This document shows positions 30,064-42,264 of a stretch of 64,000 nucleotides of DNA, piece after piece. The first letter of the stretch is position 1, and every line of letters starts with the position of its first letter. Below the pieces are notes generated by a model, which ran no database searches, was not told where the DNA came from, and saw only the letters and a program-made list of their open reading frames with translations. The position numbers and the translations under genes were made by a program. Location: positions 926,740 to 990,739 of the forward strand of contig JAJEKB010021317.1 in the NCBI GenBank assembly GCA_022393335.1. The letters are read 5' to 3'. This stretch comes from Macrotrachela quadricornifera (Eukaryota; Rotifera; Eurotatoria; Philodinida; Philodinidae).

Positions 30064-32589
30064 TTTTTTCTGCTTATAAATTCAATTCTGCCTGTTTATA
30101 TAGCTCTCGTTTATTAGAGATTTTACTCTACTTTTTTTTTGTCCTCATAAAAATATCTGGAGGCGTTTTTTTTTCTATTAAAATATGAACAAACTTATTT
30201 GTTCCTTTTCAATGAATGTAATTTCTAACTGCTGATGCAAATTTAAAGAATTAGAATAAATAATAGTTCACATTTGGTATTATTTTAATGCATATTTTTG
30301 ACGCAAATCCGAATAAATACGTCCTCTTTAACATATTTATTCTATATTCCATGGATCTGTCGCTAAATTTTACTGAATTTGATAGTAGACGCTCTACAAT
30401 AAATGTCGTAGTTTTTGCTTAAGATTTATAGTTATCTGGTATGGTTCGTTTAAAATAAAAATATATTATTAAATGCAACCCAGGTTATCACTTTTTTGTG
30501 ACGACTGCGACGCATTCAGCGTAGTTTGTACTGAAGCATGGGTGTATAAAAGGAGGTATCGCAAGCACTCCAGCTCATTTTAACTTTTTACAGTGAGAAA
30601 GGCACTTCATTTATTTTTCAAAAGAATACAGACCAGTGCCATGGTGTATTAAATGATCAATACAAATATCTAATTATTAGATGGATGATTATTAATTTAT
30701 TTATTTAGAAAATGCTGAGATTGACTGGACGTAATCTCTCGCAAATGCGTTTTTTCATCGCAGCTTGATCGCAATTAAACACATGGGAATATAGGCATTT
30801 TTACAAAATATGCTACGAACAACATCAATCATTGATACATGAGTTAGATTTTCTTTTATTTGTTTAATTGAAAGATTTGAGAGTGATACTGTGTCTCATA
30901 TATGATTGTCGAAAATATTCAGATCTAGACTATTAACTGATTATTTATTTTTATTAATGAACTAGGTGAAGTTGTTGTTAATTCACGATAGTAATTCTTT
31001 ATGTGTGTATTATCTTGTGTTAAGGGATATTAAAATACAACAACTGTAACATAATTGTATGTATTAATATTTCATCATATTTAAATATCATTAGAGTCGT
31101 AAAACTGTTTTTAGATGCTTCTAGTTAGACTTTAATTTGTTTTAAAAATTTCGATAGAGTTCTATTCTTTCACAATCATTTTTGCACTCAATATTCAAAC
31201 GATATACTTTGTTATTCCTACTTATTTTGAAGATTTATCTTAGGTATAATATAATAGGCATATTAAAATGAAAATCGTTTGAAATTATGTGATTCACTGT
31301 TCTCTTGTGAATCTAAAGTGATGAAGTCAATTGTCTTACACAGCACTTTTTTCTGCTATCAAGACAATCATATGAAGTATTCATTCATTAATATAAGATA
31401 TTATTGGTTTAATATTCAATATAAAATTGATAAACCAACACATCTTCGTCTATTAAATTAATTCTTTTATATTCAGGAACTATTACAATGAATGTAACAT
31501 ATACCATTCTTTATCTATTTTATTTTGAAAAAGGATTATTGTTTCAAAATAAGAAAAAACAATGATGATTTTTTGTTTCTAATATACGCAGTTCCATAAT
31601 AAAAATGCGAAGATTAGTCTTTAAAAAAAAAAGCATTTATCATCATATGTCATATTATTTGCGAGTCATTTATACGTGTACATGGAATGGATTAATTCAT
31701 TGACATAAGGGTTCTGTTTTCAAGAGAGACTATATGAGCTTATCGAGAAACTCTATTTTATGTTGGAAAATAACATATAATTTTCTTTTCATGAGTCGAT
31801 TCCTCATGGAAGAGTAGGCTTAGAAAAAAAAAATTTAGGTTCTTGTGATGTACTTCCACGGGTTGATAGGCTAATTTAATTGTCTGTTTCTGTGAACATC
31901 CTATATTAATAATGCCATTTTGTCCTTTTTTATATAATTTTATTCTTAGCACTGATGTTTGTTTCTTCTAATTCTACAATATACCGAAGAGTTTTTCAAA
32001 TTGAACAGATATATAAATGTACTACTCGATCTCTGTTATTTAGATATATGACTGGATTATATTAATATTGTGTAATTTAATTATACGACTGAAAACAAAA
32101 AATTGGTGCCAAACTTTTGACGTCCATTGTATTTTAAAAAGATTGACATTAAAAAAGTATATTCTCTAATGCAGCATTAGTTTTCAAGGTTTCCCGATTA
32201 TTCCCTCGACTGTACGGAGGGTCATATGAAAAAAAATAGTTTGTGTGTGGCTAGCAGCGTCAAAGGTAAAAAAAAATGTTCTTTATTCTTTAAAGATACC
32301 AACCACAAACCTTAGCTTCGAACAAATACAAATCTTAACATTTCAATAAACGTTTTCAGGGTCGGGGAATCGAATGGCTCTATCGGCTTTTTCAATTTTT
32401 GCGAATAAATATTTTTCCTAGAAAAAGCGTTTTTTAAGATAATGATTTTTCCCTCGACTGTAGGGAGGCTCATATGAAAAAAAAATACTTGGTGGATGTG
32501 TGTGTAGCAGGGTCAAAATAACATCTATATTAAAAAAATTAAAACTTCCAAAATTAAAGTTTCGCAAAAGGTTTATCACACCGAGGTAT
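30064..32589. other. Long AT-rich intergenic region
   Basis: No gene recognised in 2.5 kb. There is a TATA-like promoter candidate at 30543. Two related ~70-base segments (about 32203-32275 and 32448-32518) share CCCTCGACTGTA(C/G)GGAGG and CATATGAAAAAAAA, a dispersed direct repeat. Confidence 0.4.
30543..30552 (+). promoter_or_regulatory. TATA-like element without an obvious gene
   Basis: GTATAAAAGGAGG in an otherwise gene-free region. Downstream only a very short frame follows (ATG at about 30641, stop after three codons). It could drive a non-coding transcript or be chance. Confidence 0.25.
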
Positions 32590-32890
32590 GACAGTTGATC
32601 AACACCATTGTTTATTGTGATGGTATTTGAATTGATCAATTGATGTTAGAAATCGGTGAGGTTTGATATTTTCTGTAGAAAACAAGCAATTTTTGAGTAA
32701 TTGATGATTTCACCATGGTGTGTGATGAACACCATTGCTTATTGTGATGGTATATGAATTGATCAATTGATTTTAGGAATTGGTCAGGTTTCGTATTTTC
32801 TGGAGAAAACAAGCAATTTTTGATGGATTGGTGATTTCACCATGGTATGTGATGAACACCACTGTTTATTGTGGTGATACTTGAAGTCAA
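32590..32890. repeat. 127-bp tandem repeat, about 2.3 copies
   Basis: AACACCATTG/CACTG...TTATTGTG recurs at 32601, 32728 and 32855, an exact 127-base period. Each unit holds TGAATTGATCAATTGA, whose centre TTGATCAA is palindromic, and GGAGAAAACAAGCAATTTTT. Confidence 0.8.
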
Positions 32891-33030
32891 CAATGGAGGT
32901 ATATGTTAGTATTAATTTCGTTAGAAGCGTTTATTCCCTCCACTGAGGAGACGAGTAGACTGTGTCATTTTTGGCCAATTTTGATCATGGGAAAAAAACC
33001 CAGTATCTATACAGGTAAGCGAGAGGTATA

Positions 33031-33569
33031 CCGGGTGTCCCAAAAGTCATGTCCACTTAAGAAAATTGAATATCTCCATTACGGCTCAAGCAAACGTGCT
33101 GATTTTTTTATCAGTGATAGAGGCATGCATCAAGTTTATATTCATGAAGACATGTCTAGGGAAATTCATCGCTAAGTGTGACTATTGATCGAAGACAAGA
33201 AAAATTTACTTTTTCACAGTTAGAAAAAAACCTCACTTTGCCGAAAAAATTGAATATCTCCGCTACGGCTCGAGCTAACAAGTTGATTCTTTTAGCAATT
33301 ATAAAGGCATATTCAAGCTTTATATTCATAAAGACATGCCTAGAGAAATTCTTTGGTAAGTATATTTTTTTTCTATTCTATCTGCGAAAAGGTAAAATTA
33401 GTTTGTTGAGGTCATTAGTGGTACTTAATAACGACTCTCTCTAGTCTTGCTCGTACGGATATGAAGCTTGAACATGCCTCTCTCACTGATAAAAAACTCA
33501 GCACGTTTGCTTGAGCCGTAATGGAGATATTCAATTTTCTTAAGTGGACATGACTTTTGGGACACCCTG
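33031..33569. mobile_element. Mariner-type MITE with ~110-bp terminal inverted repeats
   Basis: Bounded by TA (33029-33030 and 33570-33571). The ends start CCGGGTGTCCCAAAAGTCAT and, inverted, CAGGGTGTCCCAAAAGTCAT, and remain complementary for about 110 bases through a CATTACGGCTCAAGCAAACG segment. A third, diverged copy of that segment sits in direct orientation in the centre (33245-33345). GGGTGTCCCAAAAGT ends are typical of mariner-like elements. No transposase coding. Confidence 0.8.
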
Positions 33570-35267
33570 TAGAACAGAAAAAAATCTTTTTTTTTACAAT
33601 AATCTCACCATTATTTGATTCATTATTCAAAGCACAGTATTGATCAGGAGCGTAGCGAGGGGGAGGGCGCGTGGGGCGCAACAATCCCCCCTCCCTGCTT
33701 CTGAAATTTGCTTATATTACGTCCCCCCTGCTTTTAAAAGATTCATATTCTGCTCGGTAATTGTAGAAAATACAGAATATTTATATTAGATTATATGTGA
33801 AAATTTACTAGTTTATCAAAAAAACTCAACAAAAGACTGTTTAATTCATTTTTTTTTATACTTTTTTTTACCCGCTTTCCGAAAATTATTTGAACAGTTT
33901 TTTACAAGCAGTGACCTCTAACGAGTGAAAGGATGAAATTTCATTGGAGAAAATGATTTGGTTCTTCGTCAAGAAACTCGTCAGTATATCAAATGAAAAA
34001 GCAAAATTGAAATTGGTCGTTTAATGTTTCTCAGTGTTCAACAATGATCTCAAGTTTTGTTTAACTTTTTTAGGCTGAAAAAAGTGTTGATTAAATTAAA
34101 TATCAGGAATATTTACAACACTTATATTGACATACTTATTCATGTATCCATTTGTATTCATATTCAAAGGAGTTCAACAATAAAAGTGTCGATATTTTGA
34201 ATACTTTTAACGCTAAATAACTGAGCCTAAATAAGTGTCATTGTCTAGAATAACTTAATCAAATTAATATTACTAAAAGTTTTTTTCTAAGGTTTAATGT
34301 TCTGATTTAGAATATGAAATTGACTTTTTTTCTTTTTTTTTAGACAGCATAAATGTCATTACCTTCAGAAAAGATATCTCGTTCTCATACAATCGAGTTT
34401 TTTCTCAATAAAAAGAAAAAAGTTGATGAACGAGAATTAGTAACATCTGAATCACTTGAAAATACACATTTAACTCATCAACAAATTAGTGATTCTATAC
34501 ATTCAAATTCGAATGTATCCTCAACTAATTCACAAATAATCAACCCAATAAATTCAAATATTTCTATTAATACAAATGTTATTTTAAGTTGTTTACTAAA
34601 TATTATTACAAACATAGAAAATTATGGTGATGATGAACTTTCTTCAGCAAGTATAACACTTTTGTTCTTTGAATTGGCTTCTATTCTGTTAAATTGTTGT
34701 TCATTTTTCTCTAGAAACGAGTCGACAGGAAACAAATATTTTGTTTGATATTGGTGCTGATTTACGTCGAGTACAACAAATGAATGACGCTTGTGCTGCA
34801 TTGATCAATCAAACAGCACAAATTGATAATGCCGAAGAGAAAGTCTTGAATGATACATTAGATTTTACCAATGAATTGATATTATTAGCAAATAGTTTAC
34901 GTGATAAATGTTTATCTAAAATTGGTTTTCTCAAAAGTAACAGAGGTAGTGTGATGTCCTATTTATAATTTTAATGTGTTTTTTTAATTTTAATTATTAT
35001 CACATTTATTATTTCATGATATCCACAGGTGTTATAAAAGATAATAGTGAAAAATCACTTATTGATCGTGAACCTGGTGCTGCTGGTAGTCTTTTCAATC
35101 ATGTACAAAAATTTTCTGATGATCAACTTCGTTATTTAACTGCGAAAGGACCATTTAAGACACGTATTTAATTTCCCATAAATGAGGAATTAAAATCAGC
35201 AAAAAAAACATACAAATTTGCACAATCGTGGTATACTGATTTTCCATATTTAAAATATAGTATTATT

Positions 35268-36586
35268 CAGAGTTGCCACCTCTTCTGCTTTTAGCAGAAA
35301 AATTCTGCTTTTTGAAGGTTTTTCTGCTTTTTTTCTGTCGTTTCTGCTTTTTGAACGTTTTTCTGCTTTTTTAAATATTTTATTGTTTACATTTTTAAAC
35401 AACATTTTTCTTTCGAAAGATCTTTTCTTTCATAATTATAATAAAAATTTTGACCGTACTACCGAAGATGTATTGAGAATAAATAATGCTCAATAAGGAT
35501 AACAACTTTTCTGTTACAAAAACCCACAAAATCGAAAACAATTTTATGGAGAATTACTTAAGTTGATTTCATTTAGCCACGCATACAACTAAATAGACTG
35601 ACCGATACTCAGGAGCGTACTTTGGTCTCAGAGGCAGGAAGGCGCAAAGTCTTCATTCGTGTAGATTCAGCATCAAAACATTCCTGAAAACACAATTTTT
35701 TGACCAAAGCAAAAATAATATTTTCAGAAGCAGGGCTGCAGCGTCCCACACGATCCCTCCTAGTTACTCCCGTGCCGAAACTGAACCTTTCACTTTCGTC
35801 GTTGGTTTGTTCGATTCTATACATGACTAGACGAATTTAAGTCGAACGATTCTCAAAAAAAATCTTATAGAATTTCGGCAATCCTGGGAAAAGAAAATCT
35901 TTCATCTCTGTTACGGAATCTTTAGTCTCGACATATTTCTAATAGTTAATGATGTTCTTGTCTTATTCTAAATGAGAATAACTCAACAGTAAACAAAATT
36001 CTCATACCCAACCGATTATGAATGTTTATATTTTCTCTCACTTCAATCATCAAATTTTAAAAAGTTCATATGCTTCTTATATGTCTTTACCATCCTGTAA
36101 CAATGCTTATGTGGACTCAGCATTCTCAAAATTGAAACATTTATCATATAATAAATGGAATTGTACGAGAAGAAAACTTATAGCGCGGAAGTAAAAATAC
36201 GTTTAATTTTCTCCTTATCATAACTAAGATGCGTAAATATCTATCAGAAAATTAAGATTTATTAAAAGCTATTAAATCAAATGGAAAATATGTAGTCAAA
36301 AGAAAATGTGCCCGATAATCCTATTCGCCAATTAATTAGGTCTATTTCTTGTTCTTGTATAACTTTATTTTTTATCGACTCACTATTTTCTTGATTTTGT
36401 ACAATAAAGATGAGAATTCAATGTAAAATTTCTTAATTAATACACTGGAACAAGTTTAAAAATCGTTTATGTCACAAAAAATAGGCTTTCTGTTTTCTTT
36501 CTGCTTTTCAATGATGAAATTTCTGCCATTTTCTGCTATTTATAAATTGTTTTCTGCTTTTTGGACTTTAGAAGGTGGCAACATTG
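35268..36586 (+). mobile_element. Nested decayed hAT element with 8-bp target duplication
   Basis: The ends are CAGAGTTGCCACCT and, inverted, CAATGTTGCCACCT, flanked by a perfect duplication GTATTATT (35260-35267 and 36587-36594). Removing the insert rejoins the host transposase frame exactly. Both ends carry repeated TTTCTGCTTTTT subterminal motifs. Inside, around 36050-36200, a decayed hAT dimerisation motif is visible on the plus strand (SCNNAYVDSAFSKLKHLSYN). So this is an old hAT relative or its deletion derivative, inserted into another hAT. Confidence 0.88.
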
Positions 36587-37966
36587 GTATTATTACGAAT
36601 AAAGCGTATTGTTTTATATGTCGATTATTCGGTAATGGAGCTGGTTCTGAACAGTCAGAATTAGCATGGATAATTGGTACTAATAAATGGAACAAAATGA
36701 AAAGTAGAGGAAAAGGAAAAAAAGGTAAACTTATATTACATTTTTCATCAAAATCACATAATGCAGCACTGGACCGATATAAGAATTTTACAACAACTAA
36801 AAATCATGTCGATCTTATGCTTGATTCACGTAAACAACAAGCTGAACAAAAACGTGAGGCTATACTTAAATACAATTGTACAATCGTTTCTACATTAATT
36901 GATATTAGTCGTTTTCTTGTAAGACAAAATCTTGCTTTTCGTGGTAGATCTGAAGATGAAGAACAAGGTATTATGAAAAATACTTTAATGTCTTTTCAAA
37001 TTTTATTTGTCATTTTTTAGGAAATTACGTTCAGCTAGTTAGTTTATTTAGAAAACATAATTCGAACTTTAATCAATGGTTTCTTGATAGCTCACTTCGT
37101 GCACATCAAGTAAGATAGTCATTATTGATTTTACTTTCAGAAAGATATATGGGAATCGTATTATAATCATTAATGATCATTATTTATTATAGGTAACTTA
37201 TCTTGCACCTCAATCGCAAAATGAATTTATAGAAATCATTGGTAAAGAAGTGCATAGTGAAGGTAATAGTCCTTGAATAACTATCATTGAAAATTATCAT
37301 TTTATTTTTTTATTTATTGTTGGCTCTTTGTTTTAGTTCTGAGAAGAATCATGGAAGCACCATTTATATCGATTATGGTTGATTCAACACCAGATATTTC
37401 AAATAAAGAAATGTATAGTATTATTATTAGATATGTTCGAAACTTTGAAATTAAAGAACGTCCTTTTGCATTTGGTGAGCTAAATAGTAAAGTTGGTGAA
37501 CATATTGTTGAATTTATTCTTTCATTTTTTAAAATATTTGGTATTTCGACAACAAAAATTATTGCACAATCGTATGATGGAGGACCTAATATGACCGGCA
37601 AAAATATTGGTGTTCAAACGTTGTTAAGCAAAAAATTAAATAGAAACATAATCTTTATTCCATGTGGTGCTCATCGATCAAATCTTGGTATATCAAACTT
37701 ATTAAAAATATTGAAAAGTTCTCGTATATCAAATATTTTCTTTCAGTTGTCAAACATTCAAGCTCCATTAGTGTTGAATATATTAGTTTATTTAACCTTT
37801 TACAAACATTATATAATTATATTAATGGTAGTGTAAGACGTCATATGGTATGTTTTCACTTTCCTATTATTTTATAGTATTATATCTGCCTTAACAAGAT
37901 GTTTTCTAATTTTTAGATTTATAAAACTAAAATTGATGAAACTAATTATGGTCTATTATTAAAAGA

Positions 37967-39584
37967 CTAGCGGAGGTACCCGATGAAAAGAGAATATGGT
38001 TAAATTTTTACATCTTCCATCCGACTTTTTCTGCTGCAAATAACACGTCTTCTAAAGGACTGTTCCCCGCTGTGGGTGAGCTATCTGCAACAGAACTTTT
38101 CGCGTCACACCTGAAAACCTCTTGGACAGGACTTTTACTGGCATGAGTCACGCATCTTTAATAGGATTATTCCTGCTATGCGTTAGATGTTCGTCATTGG
38201 ACTCTTCTTACCGTGCCTGATACCTCTTCCACAGGACTTTTTTCAGCATACCTGGAACCTCTGCTACAGAGCTTTTCTCACCGTGCATGGGGTATCTTCC
38301 ACAGAGCTTTTCCCGCTGTACATGGGGTATCTTTTATAGAGCTTTTCCCGCTGTGCATCAGGCATCTTCAACAGGACTCTACTCATCGGACTGGAGCTGA
38401 CATTCTCACTCTCAAATTTGCATCGAAGTGCGTCATTTGATTAGAAAGTGAGTAAGATCACGGTCTCTTACGGCTTGGATGAAGTTTCACACACGCCTCC
38501 CTTTCTCACCTCCAATCACTCTCCCGACTTTCCTTAGCATTCAAGGAACTGATGCGGATAGTTCCGTGATGTTATCTCTCACGATGGCCAAATACATAGC
38601 GAACAGACTCATCAGAATCTCGATCTGTATTGATCAAGATGAAATTTCACCCAGCCCTTTCCGCGCACCCCGTTTGGTGGTTCCAATCCCACGACGACTT
38701 TCCTCAGGAGCTAAGGAAGTAGTGTATAAAGTTTTGTGACGCTAGCTATCACAGAGACTGAATGCATAGCGAATAGACAAATATTTTTCTTTATATATAG
38801 ATACGTCATCGTTGTGAGCCAAGAAAAAGAACAAATACGTTGTTTTTGTGAGTCGTAGAGAACAAATGGATACACCGTCGTTGTCAATCAAGGAAACACT
38901 CATATACATTTTTCTCTTATAACCTATTAGAAGCTTCCGATTTTCACATCTAGACCAAAGAATTATCGATACGAAACTATTAATCCTAGAATCATAACAA
39001 ATTCGTTCATTTTCTGGAAAATTGACGCAAATTTCACCCTCATATAATTTGGGTGAAATTTCATCCACACTACCCCATCCTACTCTTATTATTGGTCAAA
39101 GTACTCTTAAAAGCAACCTCTAGACTCAGAAAACCACCCTAAAAAGTTTGGTAACGTTCGCTATTACAGGACTATGTGGGTGAGATTTCACCCTCACCCA
39201 ACATCCCTCACACCCCACACCCAAGTGACCATTCTGACCCCACGCCGACCCTCTCTGGGACCTAGAGAAGCATCGTGGAAAGTTTGGTGATCATAGCTTT
39301 TACAGAGACTGAATGCATAGCGAACAGACAAACAGACAAACAGACAAACATTCTTCTTTATACATATAGAAGATACTGGAATCCTATTGGTCAGTTACAT
39401 AGATAGCCTGTAGCAAGTATAGCATTAATTTTTTTTCGAAAAAAAGTGTATGTCGACCTTCCCCTGGGTCTATAGAAGATTTCTGGAAAGTTTCAGCTCG
39501 TTTGCTCGTACGGTCTTTGAATGCATAGCGAACAGACAGACAGACAAACAGACAAACAGACAGACATTCTTCTTTATATATATA
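37967..39584 (+). mobile_element. Nested retroelement-like insertion with repeated 3' tails
   Basis: This interrupts the hAT transposase between TTATTAAAAGA and GATTTATGTG; the coding frame is restored when it is removed. It starts CTAGCGGAGGTACCCG and contains three related tail segments (about 38725-38805, 39270-39370, 39475-39584). Each has GAATGCATAGCGAA(C/T)AGAC, CAGACAAA-type short repeats and a TTCTTTATA(T/C)ATATAGA end, as seen in non-LTR (RTE-like) or SINE 3' ends. The segments in between are Pro/Ser/Thr-type GC-richer sequence with no clear frame. Probably several truncated copies nested or tandem. No long target duplication. Confidence 0.55.
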
Positions 39585-41070
39585 GATTTATGTGAAACAC
39601 GGTGGTATGCTCGTTATGAATCATTGAATGCTGTTTATGTATCATTTCATGAATTGGTTGAATGTTTATTGGAATTGGAAGATGATAATGATAATGATAC
39701 AAATACTCGTTATGTAGCTAAAACATTAAGAAAAAAAATTGTTTCATTCGAATTTTATATACTTTTGATATTTCTACGAAAACTTATGGCAATAACAAAT
39801 GCAACAACAGTTCAGTTACAACAGCGAGAATTGAACATAATTGTTGCTATTGAAATGTTATCATCATTGTTAGAAATGTTAAAAGAATTAAGAAGTGATG
39901 ATGATGGTTTTGAACAAATAATTGAAGTAAATATTATTCCTCATTGATAAATCTAAAATAGATACAGGTTATGTAATCTTGTTCCTGTTATATATTTCTA
40001 GATAGCTGAAAAAGAACTGGAACGATATAATATTGATTTTGAAGCTGAATTTCATCGCTTACATCGTTCTCGACTTCGATCATCAAGAATTGATGATAAA
40101 AATGCAAATGCTCATGTATTTACTCGGTACGATAGATCATCATATATAATTATGTAAAAACTGACTTTGCCATCATTTATTGACAAGTTTTTTTCTATTT
40201 TATATTAAAGTAAGGAATTTTATACTACTTTATTTCGTAAAATAATCGATCAATTATATATGGAATATAATACATATATTTAAATACATTAAGTGAAACA
40301 TTATGTTGGTTTAAACATTTATCACCATCAACAATAAATGATTTTAATCAAGATGATGCTGATCATTTACTTAATATTGTGCCTGGTTTAGATGATACTC
40401 TATTACTTTTTCAAGAATTTAAACAACTTTCACAAACTATTAGTAAATGTTCGAGTACTCTTGAAGTTCCCAAGATCTTTAAAGATAATTATAAAATTTA
40501 TCCACGTGCTGCTCTTGTTTATCAATTTATGTTGACATTGCCTATTACTGTAGCTACGAATGAAAGAAAATTTTCAAAACTAAAACTAATAAAGAATTAT
40601 TTAAGAAGCGCAATGAATAATCAACGTTTATTTTATTTGTTAGTTAGTTCAATTGAATGTGATATATTAGATGAAATTGATATACAAAAGCTTGTACAAG
40701 ATTGGGCAAAGACGAAGGATCGTAGAATTATTGTATATTGATGAACAGTTGTTTATGTGATTTAGTTTTTCTATTACTTATATACTATAATTTTCATGTT
40801 ATTCGAAATGAAAACATTATCTTTTTAATAAAATTCAATTGAATGAACATCTCGTTAGTACATTTATATAAACTACACTGGTAGAGGAGAAAAATATTAG
40901 CATACATATATATAATATCGAAGTTAATGTGAAATTTTTGTAGATGTTCTGTTAATAATATCAGCCTTATTGTTTTAGAATAAAATGTAAACAATTATCT
41001 GTATCTGTGTACTGTAGGTTATTTACGCCCCCCCCCCCCCCCCTCCTCAAAGTGCTTAGCTACGCCCCTG

Positions 41071-41778
41071 TCTATTACACAGTAAGAAACCGTTTTATCA
41101 ATTTGTTCGTACCTCATTTTACAACAATATATATTTTTTCGACCAAAGAGGTTAGAAACCAGTGAAAGAAAGGGCCTTTTTTCCAGTATTTTGACAAAAT
41201 GAGCATCACGCCCATTTTTTCAGGGGTTCATTCTTATTTGAAAATTGTAGAGCGTGAAAAGTTCTATCGATCTGATGAGAAAGAAAATTGGATCAAGGTA
41301 TTTTTCTTGATAAAACAATAGAAAAACGCGCGAAAAAAGTCCAAAATTCTATAGAGAAAAAAAAACGTGTTTTGGAGTCCATCTGCCACAATTAAAACGT
41401 CTTGGGTAGACAGGATTTAAACAGTTTCGAGTTCGCGGTGTCAAAATTAACTTATGGGAACGAGAAAAAAGACTTTTTTTGGGGGCCGATTTCAGCTCTT
41501 AACGATCCCCCTCCATTCTATTCAAATAATTTTCTTTCTTTTTGTTCTATCAACTAAGAAAATGAAGTGACTAACTCACATATCTATCTATCTTCTTGAA
41601 AAAAAGAAGAGAACATTTGAATCTCTGACTCTGTTTAAATGAAGAAAAACAAAGATATCGAATCGAAAAACATCGAGATTTCTAATGGAAGAGTTTGTAA
41701 GTATAGAATTGAGTTGAATTACTTTGATTTGTATTATTTATAAAAAAATATTTTCTCGTTTAAATCAATATTTGATCT
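41071..41778. other. Intergenic DNA
   Basis: No gene recognised; short homopolymer runs only. Confidence 0.4.
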
Positions 41779-42264
41779 TTAACCCTAGTACGCCCAGCCT
41801 GGGTCATTTTTGACCCACTCTNNNNNNNNNNNNNNNNNNNNNNNNNNNNNNNNNNNNNNNNNNNNNNNNNNNNNNNNNNNNNNNNNNNNNNNNNNNNNNN
41901 NNNNNNNNNNNNNNNNNNNNNNNNNNNNNNNNNNNNNNNNNNNNNNNNNNNNNNNNNNNNNNNNNNNNNNNNNNNNNNNNNNNNNNNNNNNNNNNNNNNN
42001 NNNNNNNNNNNNNNNNNNNNNNNNNNNNNNNNNNNNNNNNNNNNNNNNNNNNNNNNNNNNNNNNNNNNNNNNNNNNNNNNNNNNNNNNNNNNNNNNNNNN
42101 NNNNNNNNNNNNNNNNNNNNNNNNNNNNNNNNNNNNNNNNNNNNNNNNNNNNNNNNNNNNNNNNNNNNNNNNNNNNNNNNNNNNNNNNNNNNNNNNNNNN
42201 NNNNNNNNNNNNNNNNNNNNNAGAGTGGGTCAAAAATGACCCAGGCTGGGCGTACTAGGGTTAA
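41779..42264. mobile_element. piggyBac-type element with long inverted repeats and internal gap
   Basis: TTAA borders at 41779-41782 and 42261-42264. Both ends read CCCTAGTACGCCCAGCCTGG then GTCATTTTTGACCCACTCT, perfectly inverted for all 39 bases outside the gap. Within each arm CCCAGCCTGGG and TGGGTCATTTTTGACCCA are themselves fold-back sequences. The centre (41822-42221) is undetermined. Long, locally palindromic TTAA-flanked ends fit a non-autonomous piggyBac family. Confidence 0.8.
41822..42221. other. Assembly gap (N), 400 bases
   Basis: The gap begins and ends exactly at the edges of an inverted repeat, so the size is probably nominal and the assembly stopped in the repeat. Confidence 0.95.

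Larger units (their letters stand above)
34353..40741 (+). pseudogene. hAT transposase gene (TTF zinc finger, DUF4371, hAT dimerisation), interrupted
   Basis: Exons deduced from frame and GT-AG junctions: 34353-34650, 34715-34945, 35029 onward into the TTF-type domain (KFAQSWYTDFPYLKYSI, cut at 35267; it resumes at 36595 as TNKAYCFICRLFGNG), then DUF4371-like exons to about 37966 (APFISIMVDSTPDISNK, SYDGGPNMTGKNIG). It resumes at 39585 with CETRWYARYESLNAVY and ends with a hAT C-terminal dimerisation region at 40379-40741 (LPITVATNERKFSKLKLIK). Lesions are an in-frame TAA at 35169-35171, the 1.3-kb hAT insertion inside the zinc-finger exon and the 1.6-kb retroelement insertion in the later exon. 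Several introns are 64 to about 83 nt. The element is therefore no longer self-mobile. Confidence 0.82.
33645..41070 (+). mobile_element. hAT element (Zaphod/ZMYM-like type) with nested insertions
   Basis: The left end CAGGAGCGTAGCGAGGGGG and the inverted right end CAGGGGCGTAGCTAAG are imperfect terminal repeats of the CAGGGGCGTAGC type found on hAT elements of this branch. Both ends have a G- or C-rich run just inside (C-tract at 41031-41047). Between them lies a spliced hAT transposase gene on the plus strand, interrupted at 35268-36586 and 37967-39584. A matching 8-bp target duplication is not evident, so one border may have drifted. Confidence 0.75.

Noticed and set aside
32903..33175. 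90-residue open frame overlapping the mariner-type MITE
   Set aside because: It crosses the MITE border and its second half is terminal-repeat sequence, so it is not a gene.
38213..38440. Imperfect ~45-bp repeats (TTCCACAGAGCTTTTCCCGCTG type) taken as a CRISPR-like array
   Set aside because: Units are degenerate and continuous without unique spacers, in a eukaryotic retroelement insertion.
41274..41300. CTGATGAGAAAGAAAA as another hammerhead core on the plus strand
   Set aside because: No stem II between the CUGAUGA and GAAA boxes and no closing stems.
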